DNA of 64,000 bases from the NCBI GenBank assembly GCA_012656075.1, contig JAAKBF010000009.1:1302001-1366000 (forward strand), read 5' to 3'. The notes under the pieces are model-generated. The model was not told where the DNA came from and searched no databases. It worked only from the letters and a program-made list of their open reading frames with translations. Source of the stretch: Phytophthora hibernalis (taxonomy: Eukaryota; Oomycota; Peronosporomycetes; Peronosporales; Peronosporaceae). A program made the translations under genes and the position numbers. This document shows positions 23,989 to 34,739 of the stretch, piece after piece (within the stretch, counting starts at the first letter, position 1; every line of letters begins with the position of its first letter).

Positions 23989-24456
23989 TCAAGCTGTCGC
24001 TGATTCGTTGCCAGCGAAACCAGCAACTTTGTCGAAGTCCCTGCTGGAGGTACCAGTTGACGAGTTAGTCGAATTGATCGCCACGCTTTCGCCACGGCAA
24101 AAGTCTTTGAAGCCACCGACGGGGTAACAACTGTACTCTCGCACCATGAAGGACCGCACCCTGATTTCCAGCACCGTTCCTTTGAACGAGAATGAGCCTT
24201 CCGAGCGCGCCGCGATAATGGAGTCTCCTGTGCAGTGCTCGTCGCTAAACCACACGAGCTGGGACGAATCCGGGAGTCCTGTCCACTTGGCGTCTCGGCC
24301 GGCAACACAATAGTAAACGGAGTAGCATCGTTGCGTGGCGTCGATGGGGAATTTACGGTTGTCAACGATCAGGTACATGCCAGCTTGCGAACAAGGCAAC
24401 CGCGTCAACGCCAGCATCAACAAGAAAGTCATTACATTGGTAATCGGAAGTGCCAT
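23989..24456 (-). CDS. Small secreted protein, paralog 3, intact (about 155 aa)
   Basis: The open frame extends upstream to 24525, but the ATG at 24456 (MALPITNVMTFLLMLALTRL) gives a proper signal peptide ending near CSQAG. The mature part carries the family landmarks DATQRCYSVYYC, WFSDEHCTGDSI, GSFSFKG and RVRSFMVREYSCYPVGG, then DFCRGES, and a Ser/Thr/Asn-rich tail. The even set of Cys suggests disulfides. It is the best full-length reference for the family in this window. The crystallin-like pattern is noted under paralog 1; no enzymatic motif is seen. Confidence 0.85.
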   Translation of the reverse strand: MALPITNVMTFLLMLALTRLPCSQAGMYLIVDNRKFPIDATQRCYSVYYCVAGRDAKWTGLPDSSQLVWFSDEHCTGDSIIAARSEGSFSFKGTVLEIRVRSFMVREYSCYPVGGFKDFCRGESVAINSTNSSTGTSSRDFDKVAGFAGNESATA

Positions 24457-24610
24457 TGGTGTAGCTCTTTCGAAAAGGCAAATGGTGCATGTTGCTTGGG
24501 CTGAAGATAAAGCTGCCTCGTGCAATCAATTGTCAATGAAATGTATCAAGATTAGTTTTGTGGTCCATACGTCTTGCTCAATTCATTAGACGACCCCTGG
24601 TTGCCGTTGC

Positions 24611-25092
24611 TCATGGCGTTATTGAGTTGTTGGTGCAAAACCCAGCATCATCAAAAGAAAAAGCTGAACTTGAGCTGCCCGATGTAGAGTTGGTCGAATT
24701 AAGTAGCGCGTCTTCATGACACTTGTCCATAATCCCGTTGATGGGATACATGCTGTACTCTCGAACCATGAAGGAGGACACTCGCTTGTCCAAGACGCCG
24801 CCTTTAAAGTTGATTTTACCCGCCGGGAGAGCATCATGAATGGAGACTCCTTGGCAATGATCATCGCTGAACCACACCATCTCCGACGGATCAGGAGGTC
24901 TTTCCACTCAGCGTTCACGCTTTGGTATTTGAAGCAGTGCGAAATGGTGTAGCATCGCTGCGTAGCTCTAATGTAGAACTGCACACTGCGGTCGTTGAAG
25001 AATAGCTGCATGGTGTTGGCACGCGTAGTGGTGAGCAATACCATAGTGATCGTGGCTATCACAGCCCATCGTTTTCCCATTGAAGACGTCAT
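24611..25092 (-). pseudogene. Small secreted protein, paralog 4, one frameshift
   Basis: The signal peptide follows MTSSMGKRWAVIATITMVLL. The mature part has RATQRCYTISHCFKY and AEWKDL, then the frame changes near 24,900 by what fits a single missing base. The next frame continues exactly in register with paralog 3 (EMVWFSDDHCQGVSI, then FKGGVLDKRVSSFMVREY) and ends with a Ser-rich tail at 24,611. Apart from that one break the protein looks functional. It is divergent from the kinesin gene, with about 260 bp between starts. Confidence 0.8.
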
Positions 25093-27209
25093 CTGCGCAC
25101 TCTTGAAGGAAAAGCGAAATGAAATCTGCTGAGCACCATAACTCGCCTCTTACGCGACGTCTTAACTTGAATCATGATGATGCCCGCTTGTCTTGGGTGG
25201 CATTCACAGATGCCTCCAGGGCCCAATTTCTATGAAGCCCATGAGTCGTTTTCCAAAGACTCTGTTGAAATAGTCTCGAGTCGACGGGTCGTTTCATCAA
25301 AGGTTCACTTGCATCTGCAAGTCTGCGTCACGAAGGTCAGTAGTGAGAGCGAATGGATGCCACTGCCGCAAATGCTAAGCCTGGTGCTCGGCTTGTGGAG
25401 CGGGTGAAGGTTTTCTGTCGAGTGAGACCTTTGCTGCAGCGTGAACGGGACGGATGGAGCTTCGAAGAGTATTGCCAGCAGTTTGGGGAGGACGGCCAAC
25501 GCTCGGATAGCAATGACACACAACCTGCCACCGATGCCACACCCGAGAGTCCGGAGGATGATCCAGCAACGTTCATCACGGAAAAGGGTCGCAAAACCAC
25601 TGGGTCTTTGACGCCGTCACTCACAATGCAGCCTGATAGTCGCAGTGTCACATTCCAGGCCCCAACTGCAGCTCACGGTGAAGCACGATTGTTCCAGTTC
25701 GACGGCAGTCTCAATGAATCTTGTAACCAACAGACAGTCTACGAGCGTGTAGCTGCCCCCATTGTAGAAGATGTGATGGCCGGATACAATGGTACCATCC
25801 TGGCGTACGGTCAAACTGCTACGGGTAAGACGCACACGATGGTGGGCCCTGGAGACTTGGTGCATGGAGATCAGCGTGGGCTTATTCCACGGGCTCTGGA
25901 ACACGTCTTCGACCGAGCTGAGAAGACCCGTTCACAAGCCAAGACGACCATAGCAGTAAGCTACGTGCAGATTTACTGCGAGCGCATCTTTGACTTGCTG
26001 GAGCCTGAGACCTTGCCTTGCAACATTTTGGTGCGTGAAGATGCCGATCGTGGTGTATACATTGATGGTGCTGCTGCAGTTCACGTCGCGAGTGTTGAGG
26101 ACTGTCTGCGTCTAATGGAGCGTGGCAACGCGAATCGCGCCGTCTCCAGTACCGATATGAATGCCCACTCCAGTCGTAGTCACGCCATTCTCATCCTTCG
26201 TGTTGAACGAAAAGAGTTTGCATCGCCACCGCCAACTAGTGGGCCGGCAAAGGCACTACCCAACCTGTAATTCGGTTGAGCAACCTGTATCTCGTGGATC
26301 TCGCAGGCTCGGAACGCGTAAAGAAGGCCCGAGTTTATGGTCGCCATATCAACGAGCTCAAAGCTATCAACCTCAGTTTATCAGCGCTTGGAAACTGCAT
26401 CTCGGCTCTCAGCAAGCAGACCCAGCAGAATCAAGCAAGTTACCATGTGCCATACCGAGATAGCAAGTTGACGCGCTTGCTGCAATCGAGTCTGGGCGGT
26501 AATGCCAAAACCGCTCTGGTGGTGACTGTCACACCCGCTATCTCGGAAGCACCTGAGACCCTCCAAACACTACAATTCGGCCAGCGTGCGATGCAAGTCG
26601 CCGTTCGAGCGCACCGCTCGGCACTGTCGGTTCTCGACTATCGCACATTGTATGAAGAGATGCGACAGGCACTTGACGAGGAGCAGCAGCGATCGCAGCA
26701 AGCTGAGGCAGCGGCGAGCGATGAAAGCGCAGACTGCTGTTGCAGAAGATAAGCTCACAAAAGCGCTCCTTCGGGTCCAGCACTTGGAATTCGAGCTTGA
26801 AGCAGCACAAACAGCGACCAGGCATTCAAATGGAACTGAAGGTGATGCTGGTAACGATGTCGACCGCATGAAACTGGAGCTGCAGCAACTGGTCGCCCGT
26901 CATGCGCAGGATGTTGCACAGGTAAAGTCTGCTTGCGACCGGCAGATCGAAACTTACAAGCGCCTTGCGCATGAAGCTTCACAAGAGTGGCACGAGGTCG
27001 ATGGAGAGCTGGCTGGCGAGAAGACCCAGGTGTTGCACACTTTGCAGGAGCTGAAAGAGTTTAAACTGCGTTTCTTCCAGCTCGAAGAAGACAGCACGGA
27101 GCGTATTGCTGAGCTTGTTGAAGAGGAGCGGGATCGTGAACGTGAAAGAGATGCTGCCATGTCCAGGGTCACTGTCTTGGAGAAGGAGCTCAAAGCCATC
27201 CACACCAAG

Positions 27210-27282
27210 GTGCGTCGCAGCGGTGGTTCCACTAGCGTGGTGTCGGCATCACTCTGATAATTTTGTGTCTCGCTCTGCACAG
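27210..27282 (+). other. Kinesin intron A (73 nt)
   Basis: GTGCGT donor, CTCTGATAA branch-like site, TCTGCACAG acceptor. Removing it joins AIHTK to LVEGES in phase 0; reading through meets a TGA. Confidence 0.85.
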
Positions 27283-27354
27283 CTGGTGGAGGGGGAATCA
27301 CAACGCGAAAAACTTCAGGATCAAATCGACACTGAGTTCGTGCCTAAAGAATCA

Positions 27355-27456
27355 GTAAGGACATCAAGATCAGTGCATGATGCTAACCGGACGACGTTGA
27401 ACACAAAACAACTCACAAACAACTCATTTGGATGTCTCGTGAATTACCATGTGTAG
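27355..27456 (+). other. Kinesin intron B (102 nt)
   Basis: GTAAGG donor, GCTAAC branch, CATGTGTAG acceptor. Removing it joins VPKES to IQQMEVL in phase 0. Confidence 0.85.
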
Positions 27457-27873
27457 ATCCAGCAAATGGAGGTCTTGTACGAAGGAGCCATCTCGAAGCT
27501 TCAAGCGCGAGTCGGCTGTCTTGAAAGCAAATCTTTGAGCCGAAGACCGAAGACACCAAGCAACAACAGTAACAATAACACACAGACCCAGCGATCACTA
27601 CCGGAAGTCAGGAAACCAGGTATGCCGGCCAACCGCGCTGTACCCAAAATCGGCCGACTCATACCAGGCTCCAAGACCGGCTCCGCTTCGAAACTTAACA
27701 CTGGTCCAAACGCGTCATCACGGAATGTGCATTAGCATAACGGCATAACATGACAAATTCGTACGGCGTCGCTCGTAGAGCCATGTATTGCATAGCAGGT
27801 TGGACGGCGCTGTAGCAAACAGCAATATGCCCAGACGTGACCAGCGCTCAGCCTCTGCAGTTTAAAACATGCA

Positions 27874-28874
27874 CTAAAGACTACGGAAAGGGTTTTCCGG
27901 GTCATCCAAGTCGTTGTCCTCGGGGTCGAAGTCGTCAACCGCCTGATCACCACGCACAATGCACACCAGTCAGCTCCAGCACTTGCCACCACACGTTCTC
28001 GCATATCCCACCTTGTACTCCTCCCACGAGTCCTCCACAAACGACAGAAACTTAATGAGCGAGTCCGTAGATGTTGTGTCCTTCTCCGCGAGCACCAACA
28101 ACGGATGGAACGTCTCGCTCGTGAACTCCACTCCGCGGGTCTGTCCCTGTGTCATGAGCTCCGTCGCATCCTGATACTCTCTGCTCTTCACAAGCTGCAT
28201 CAGCACAGGCAAAAAGGTCTGCTCCATGGGGCACACGTCCTCTCCATTCACCACTTCTCTCAGAATCTCGGTCGCTTCCTCCAGTCTTTTGGCGTCCAGC
28301 AGCGCCACCAAAGCCCGTCATAAGCCGGCAAGTCCAGCACCACCGCCTGGTTCACCGCCTCATCATACAACTAAAAAACAACAACAAAAACACCATAACG
28401 TCACTTCCAGAGCTCGACAAAAGACCATGAAAACTCGTGAAAAATCCACCTCCATGGCCTGGTCCAGCATCCGATAGCGGAGACACGCGTCCATGACGTA
28501 AATGGACGCGAGTTTCGTGTAGTCATCAGGCTTTAGTCCTGGTGCTTGGTACACGCCTCGCAGCAGCTCGAAGGCCTGCAGCGCCTGGCTCCTGCTCTTC
28601 TTCTGTCTGGCCAGCAGTACTGCCAGTCTTTGCAGCACAGTGGCGTCTGGGGGCGTCTGCAGCTGCGCCAAGTGGTTCAGTGCCAGAACAGGACGGCGCT
28701 GAGCGATCGAGTGCTCTAAAAGTGTGAGGAGCTGCGAGTCATCGGCTACAGTGGCGCGATCGGCCTTGAGCGCCACGGCGGGGACGCAGCCGACACTTGG
28801 AGAGCAGGAAACGAGTGGAAGTGCTGCGAGGACGCGCGCAGCGGACGGCGTAGTGTGCGGAGCAGTGTCAGCAT
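27874..28874 (-). pseudogene. Mitochondrial PPR-like helical-repeat protein, two introns, two frame breaks
   Basis: The ATG at 28874 opens a Leu/Arg/Ser-rich, acid-free leader (MLTLLRTLRRPLRASSQHFH), typical of mitochondrial targeting. Helical pairs of PPR/TPR type follow (for example LEHSIAQRRPVLALNHLAQL, ALQAFELLRGVY, RLEEATEILREVV, REYQDATELM). Intron 1 begins right after QAME near 28,450 (GTGGAT..TTTTTTAG). Intron 2 follows EEYK near 28,005 (GTGGGA, CTGAC branch, GATCAG). The last exon gives an acidic end (DDFDPEDNDLDDPENP) to a stop at 27,874. Single-base losses are needed near 28,775 and 28,320. Organellar RNA binding is the expected role. It is convergent with the kinesin and divergent from the RNA-repair gene. 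Confidence 0.75.
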
Positions 28875-29265
28875 TGTGAATTGGTGGATGAACAGGATAA
28901 AGTTGCGGAATTGTCAGAGTTGATATCCTAGTAGATGTGGGGAGAATCGATTTGAGATATTAATACACTGTACTTGGAAATGATGTCGGATGGTACGTTG
29001 TTGAATTTGATAGTGAGAGGTCTGTTAGGTAGACGAGATTTTGGTAGCGAATTGTTTTACGTAGATTGCGTTCTGGTGGTCACCACCGTGTGCGGACAGC
29101 GATTCTGTCGAGCTGGCACAGCGTCTGCTGCTTTGATTTTACCCTGGTGAAAGTTGCCTTTTTGTGAGTGATGGTCGAGGGTGATTGCCATCCTATGAGC
29201 AGCGTATCCCGGCAGCGAGTATCAGAACGCAATTTACCTCAAGCTATCGACCCTGTTCCGCAGTC
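28875..29265. promoter_or_regulatory. Shared intergenic region between divergent genes
   Basis: About 390 bp separate the start of the mitochondrial PPR-like gene (minus) from the start of the RNA-repair gene (plus). It is AT-richer than its flanks. No specific motif is claimed; the label rests on position only. Confidence 0.4.
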
Positions 29266-32061
29266 ATGGACCGAGTTCAAAAGTATCGCGGGTGTTTGGC
29301 GCTGCGATTCGCTGTCGATTCTTCTGTAAAGCGCGAGATCCGAGTGATGTTGGGTCCGGACTCCTCGCAGCCTCACTTCGCGATGCTTCCAGAAGACGAG
29401 TGGCACGTGACACTCGTGACCAAAGACGAACTGCGTAGATTGAGTTCGGATGCAGTGCAAGAGGCGATGGAGTCGTTACCCACGCGGTGTTTCGTGATTG
29501 GGTTGGGCGGAGGAGACGGAGCGACACAGGACCTGAATCCGACCGGAGTGTACTTCGTCGTCTGCGTGTGGCCGAAAGCTCAGGCGTTTCGAGTCAAGCA
29601 CGGACTGTCGCTGAAGGATTATCACGTGTCTGTATCGACGGCCAATCGACACGATATCGATAAGACAAATGGTGCACTGCTCAGTGATTCATGTCTGGAG
29701 ATGTTGGACAAATCGGCACTTGAAGCGCTGAGTCGCCAGGTGTTGCTGGAATACAAACCCGAACGCGCATTGGAGATTGCAACGCTCTTGTGCGCTCGCT
29801 TCGGCAACGAAACTACACGTGGTTGGGTGCGGTTAGCTGATGCGGCGCTGCTTGCGGGTCGGCGAAAACTTGCTATGCTCAGTCACGGATATCTGATCGG
29901 GCGGATGGCGAGCGGAACACTTGAAGACGACGGTGGAGGCCGTGGATCTCAGCTGTGGAAATACTGCTGCGCTCAATTGTCAAAATGCGCAGAGTCAACA
30001 GAGTGGGGTCCAGTATTTCTCGACGGGGAGATCGAGCAGGTGCCTCAGAACTTGCGTAGCGTGCTTGGTAAAGCGTGGAGGATCGAAACATGGGTCGCTA
30101 TTCGAGATTGCGTAGAGAACACGTCAATGTCTCTCACGTATCCATCGCGTGCACGGCTCACGACACCTCATAGCGTCGTTGGGGCGGAAGCTCGATCACC
30201 CATTCAGTATTCACTCCCCGATTCTTCCGATGGATTGTCCCTTTCCAGCTCGCTGCGATGTCAACGCCCCGGAACGAGAAAGATATTCGGTGTCTGTGTT
30301 ACTCGCTGCATGTACGGCATGTTGTCACGCTCACGGAAGAGGAACCGCTTCCAGCAGCATGGTTCGATGAGCTCCCCAACATCAAGAACACGTTCCTGCC
30401 TGTGGTCAACTACCAAGCGCCCAGCATACCGCAGATCGACATATTCATGCGGTTGTGTTGCACTGCCTCACCTTCAAAATCACCTGTGCTCGTACATTGT
30501 GGTGGGGAAAGGGTCGTGCAGGGACGATGATCGCTTGCTACCTGGTGGCTTTCGGATTCCATCCACCTCCAGCGAAGCTTCTTCAAATCGACAGCGTTGC
30601 GCAAAGTGAGGGTTGGTTTCAGCCTACGATGACGGCGTCGGAGGCAATTCAGGCTCTACGAGCAATGAGACCAGGTAGTATCGAGACAAAAGAGCAAGAA
30701 GAGGCAGTGAACACATACTGCTCACTTCTTTGGAAGCGACGAGGTGTCTTTCCAACAAAACCAGCACAGCCGATACCAAGTCGGCCTGAAGTCATTGGTA
30801 CATATATCGAGACGACGGACCTCCTTGTGCTGTGTGGGATTCCCGGATCCGGCAAGAGCTCTTTTCGTCGAGCACTAATCAAGCGTGTCACGGCCTCGCG
30901 CGTGGCCCCGACCACTGTTCGGGCAAACAACACCCTCTACCAGCCTTGGACTGAGATCCACAGCGACGAGGTCGGTCGTAAAGGTTGCGAGAGGAGTATT
31001 GGACAAGGAGGCACTCGACGAGCCATTCTGGACCGATGCAATGGTGTTGCTGCAGATCGACTAAAGTTCTTGAGCCTCGCTGCAACATGGAGCAATCACG
31101 CAACCGCAGTGGTTTTCGACATCCCGACGAAGCTTTGCGAAGCACGAGCGATGCAGCGCGCAGGCCACCCCACTTTACCACCCGGGCGTCGCGTAGGCTT
31201 CGCCGTTCACCAACATTCGAACACATTTGAGTTCCCGCAGCTAGCTGAAGGGTTTCAAACAGTCATTCGGATCACATCCGTCGAGGCTGCGCTTCAACTG
31301 GTCGACTTGCTGTCGCCTCCGCTGCCGCTTCTCAAGTTTCCGCGCACGACGCACCTCCTCGACCTCGGTGCTGCAACCAGCGACGACCTGATCAGCGACA
31401 GCAACAGCCTCTCCATGCCAGCAGACGAAAGCACGACTATTGTCATAACCGAGAAGCTGGACGGCGCCAACATGGGCCTCTCCCTGTCAGCGGACGGCGC
31501 GATTGTCGTGCAGAATCGCTCACACGTCATCAGCACCGAGACGCATCGTCAGTTTCGATCTCTGGACGATTTCTTGAGCGTCCACCGCTCTGTACTGTAC
31601 CAAGTCTTGCACCAAGACCCACTATTCCCTGGCCGCTTCATCCTGTACGGCGAGTGGCTCACAGCGACGCACTCCATCGCGTACTCGCGACTCGGCAGCC
31701 TCTTCTACGCCTTCGACCTGTACGACCGCGAGAGTGGACAGTTCTGGGACCGCTCGTCCCTTCAGGAGCTACTGGAAGTTAGTGCGGCGTCTTGTCCAGG
31801 CCACAAACCCATCCAACTCGTGCCCAAACTCTGGGAAGGGCGAGTGCTGCCCCACGCGACGAGTTGGTGGCCATGGCGCAGCTACGGCACTCACAGTTCT
31901 ACGACGGACCGGTGGAAGGTATCTATGTTAAGTGGGAATGTTTTGGTCGCGTCAAGGAGCGCAGTAAGATCGTGCGCAGCGACTTCATGGCCGGAGACGT
32001 GCACTGGAGCCACAATGCCATCCGCTTCAACCAAGTTGACGTTAATAAACGTTATCGTTAG
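29266..32061 (+). pseudogene. Four-domain RNA-repair protein: 2H phosphoesterase + DUSP23-like phosphatase + P-loop kinase + RNA ligase (frameshifted)
   Basis: Start chosen at MDRVQKYRG. (1) A 2H phosphoesterase has paired motifs HVT (residues 47-49) and HVS (120-122). An alpha-helical linker follows to about 290. (2) From about 30,215 a DUSP23/VHZ-like domain has RHVVTLTEEEPLP, the HC(x)5R signature loop with GKGRAGTMIACYL, and RPGSIETKEQE. (3) A P-loop kinase has GIPGSGKSS, HSDEVGRKG and ILDRCN. (4) An RNA ligase has motif I EKLDGANMG (nucleotidylated Lys), LYGEWL, FYAFDLYDR, motif IV VEGIYVKWE and motif V SKIVR. Frame changes near 30,175-30,200, 30,505 (a G run) and 31,835 each fit one lost base. 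Chemistry inferred: cyclic-phosphate opening, phosphate trimming, 5'-OH phosphorylation and ligation, as in tRNA splicing or RNA repair, but with the domain order reversed relative to the fungal/plant ligase-kinase-CPDase. Confidence 0.85.
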
Positions 32062-32123
32062 GTAGAGTGCAGCTTTTTAACGACTAGTTAACGAGTTAAC
32101 TTTGAAGATTTACTCTATTTAAC

Positions 32124-32309
32124 GAGATAGTAAGCAACGAAGTGCTTAATAGCACAGCCCAACTAGGATTAATTGTACGGGCCCCTCGGTATAGCGAATG
32201 ACATACCATATGGTATCGGTGTTAACCACGACCCCAAACGGCTTATTTGTCCGGTCACACTGGCACCGGTAGTATACCGATACAATATCGGTGCCGACCA
32301 CGACGATCA
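32124..32309 (+). repeat. Dispersed repeat, copy A (pair with 41982-42163)
   Basis: Begins GAGATAGTAAGCAACGAAG, 62 bp after the RNA-repair stop. It is about 90% identical to 41982-42163, which lies inside a copia element. It contains repeated ATCGGTG..CCACGAC blocks around palindromic ACCATATGGT- and TACCGATA-like cores. Probably a MITE or SINE-like mobile repeat. 32310-32608 holds nothing I recognise. Confidence 0.8.
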
Positions 32310-32608
32310 CGGGGCTGAACCCGCACCTCTCTGGGGCGGCGCCGCTATCTACATCTAGGGCCTCAACGGTGGTAAGACGTGTGAGCTGTAGGCCCACAGT
32401 GGGACGGCGGACTGCGGACTGCTTTGCTGATTGGCAGCTCCTTGAGCCCGACCAAGTGCCAAGAGCCCAAGATGCTGACTTGCAGACTTGCAGTATTCAA
32501 GACAGGTAGCTGAAAGCTACCCATCCCGAAGACAATCATACAACGGCACACACACGGCGTCACTGCGCGATACTCGACCGTGTGCGTCCAGATGCGCGCT
32601 CAACATCA

Positions 32609-33244
32609 TCAACACCGACCCACCCACTGTCGTCAGCGACGACCCAACATCTATCGAACGCCACAGCTTCCGGCCTCCAGCTTTACGTTCTGCTCTGCGT
32701 TCTGCCTGTCCCGGAACTTCACGATAACGGAAGCAGCATCTGTCAGTTGTGAATTGTCGCGTGCATTGATCAATTCACTTTGAGACACCATGCTCACGCG
32801 AGCTCTCATCATTTGGGTGTGGAGCGTTGTAGCTAACTTTTGCGTCGCATTTCTTCCACCTCAGACGTGCCGCTGTATGTGGTCACGACCACGCTAACAG
32901 CTCCGATCATACCGTCGACGAAATCTCCGTTGTCCAATATAAAGCCTCCAGAGACACGGGTCCAAACCATTGCTCAGTATCTCGGATACGCTCGTGCCTC
33001 TACCGCCAGCAATGGACATCAGGTCGCCAATACTCGCTGACGCGTCACTACCGCTTCCGCTCATCATTGTACACGGCACTGCCGCCGCCGAATACGTTTG
33101 TAGGTCCGACAGAAACGCCGCACGCGTCAACAATGTCCTCTGGTAGCTACGGACGAACCGCAGCTCCCACCGAGACGGCTTTGCTTGAGGCGGAGCCGCA
33201 AAACTCGAGACACCTCCCGGTGTAGCTCCTGATAAACTCGACTG
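32609..33244 (+). repeat. Solo partial copy of the 1,112-bp unit
   Basis: Matches unit positions from about 391 to 1029 of the array at the window start, same orientation, with only a few changes (GGAACTTC for GGCACTTC; AATTCACT for AATGCACT, which breaks the 18-nt palindrome). Both edges are abrupt. It is about 22 kb from the array, so the unit or its parent has moved. Confidence 0.95.
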
Positions 33245-33959
33245 CAGCACCATCTCACAGAATTTAGGTTGTACAATGCGTGAAGAATCATACATTCACC
33301 CTCTTGCAACCTGAACGGTGAATTCAGAGCTGGGGCTACCTAGCTAAGAATATGTTGGTCTAGTTACACTTCAAGTTGTAAAACGATCTTGATAGATGTT
33401 TTGGAACGCGCATCACTGACCTTTCCCGAACAGATTACAAATCCGTCACCGTTGGTTGACAGGGGGCTGCAAGAGGAAGAATCAAAGCTATCCTAAGATG
33501 CCACGTCAATCACGTCATGCGTAAGATAGTCATAATGTCCGCCAAACATCCCGTGTAGATTCAGTAAGCAGATTAAGTGAATTATGGAACTGAGGCTGCA
33601 TATAGAAATTCGACATATTTGGACTTTTACATGCCGTAACTTCAACACACATACATTGGCTTTAGCAACGTTCTTTTTTCATCAAGTTTTCTCTGTATAA
33701 TTTGAACCGAATGGCATACTACCACGTCCAGATAATGGCTGAAGCGAAAAATAGAGCTGGGGTTGCAGTATGAAAGCGATGGCATATGCATTTACTATCC
33801 GTACAAAGTCAACTTCAACACGTTTTGTTGTCTTTTGGTTCTGCCCAATATACACGGGGTTTGCTAGGAACCGTATCTTAAACCTATCCATCGTTTATGC
33901 ATCTAGACGTACCGATGCTGCGGAATTAGCCGATCATCTAAACTTTTTGAAACTGGTGT
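33245..33959. other. Intergenic, no gene seen
   Basis: AT-rich with dense stops. No domain, RNA gene or element end recognised. Confidence 0.5.
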
Positions 33960-34520
33960 CTAGCAAATTAACGTATCTACTTCTGTTCTCCTCCTTTCTC
34001 CTCGTTGCTGCATTCTACTTTCTTTCTTGTGCATTCGAACTATCTCCATCATTTCCCGGCGCTTGCGTCGCTTGACCCACTTCGCTTGAGCAGCACTTTG
34101 TGCTTTGGTAGAGCCGTCTTCAAGCTGAAGTGAGGACAAGAATAACGCCTTCTCTTCGTCAAAGAAATCAGGATGCCAAATACTGTCATTCATGAAGCAG
34201 TACGCTGAAAGCAGATGCTCTTATACTTGGCGTGATCCTCATCTGGACCCAGAGGCGGCTTGCGTCACGTACTTGAAAGAGTCTAGGCTATCCGAAACGC
34301 GGACGATAACGTCCACAAAACTCCCGCCCCACCTGTCTTCGTCTGGTGTCCCGGCTACGCACTGGGATGTACGAAACAACGCGGTCATGATCCATACCAC
34401 AAAATATCCGTCCAGAGGACCCATCGGATCTGTACCTACATTTTGGTACAGATCAAAATATGATTGGTCAAAAAATATCACTGGCTGTAAGTTGGCACAC
34501 AAATTGTAAAGGGAGGCCAC
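33960..34520 (-). pseudogene. Unrecognised coding-like fragments
   Basis: Two minus frames in succession look protein-like. 34239-34520 contains FFDQSYFDLYQNVGTDPMG and DEDRWGGSFVDVIVRVSD. 33960-34193 contains HPDFFDEEKALFLSSL and a Lys/Arg-rich helical tail. They may be parts of one broken gene. I do not recognise a family. Confidence 0.35.
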
Positions 34521-34739
34521 ACAGGTGTTACATCATGATATAAGTAAAACATCTAACTAGTGACGCGCATGAATGGATTAATGAGATTCGCCCTCCGCGG
34601 CCGGCGGAGACATGGCGGCCGCGGAGGAGAACAGAGGCGTGGCGGTCACCGAGGATTGACGACGGCCACGTGGTGGTCGTGGTGGTCGCGGTCGGGCTAC
34701 GGCCTCGAGCTGCGGCGGCACCAGGACGACAGCGACAAA

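Larger units (their letters stand above)
25353..27735 (+). pseudogene. N-terminal-motor kinesin, two introns, two frame breaks
   Basis: The motor begins almost at the N-terminus (VKVFCRVRPLL). Landmarks are the P-loop GQTATGKT, switch I NAHSSRSH, switch II DLAGSERVKK, and YRDSKLTRLLQ...GGNAKT. A coiled-coil stalk and a basic, Ser/Pro/Asn-rich tail follow. Two good introns lie in the stalk: 27210-27282 (GTGCGT..CACAG, CTGAT branch) and 27355-27456 (GTAAGG..TGTAG, CTAAC branch), both phase 0. Frame breaks occur near 26,245-26,265 (fits -1, between switch I and II) and near 26,715-26,730 (fits +1 or -2, start of the coiled coil). The rest reads cleanly, so sequence error is plausible. An ATP-driven microtubule motor is expected; the subfamily is not certain. 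Confidence 0.88.
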
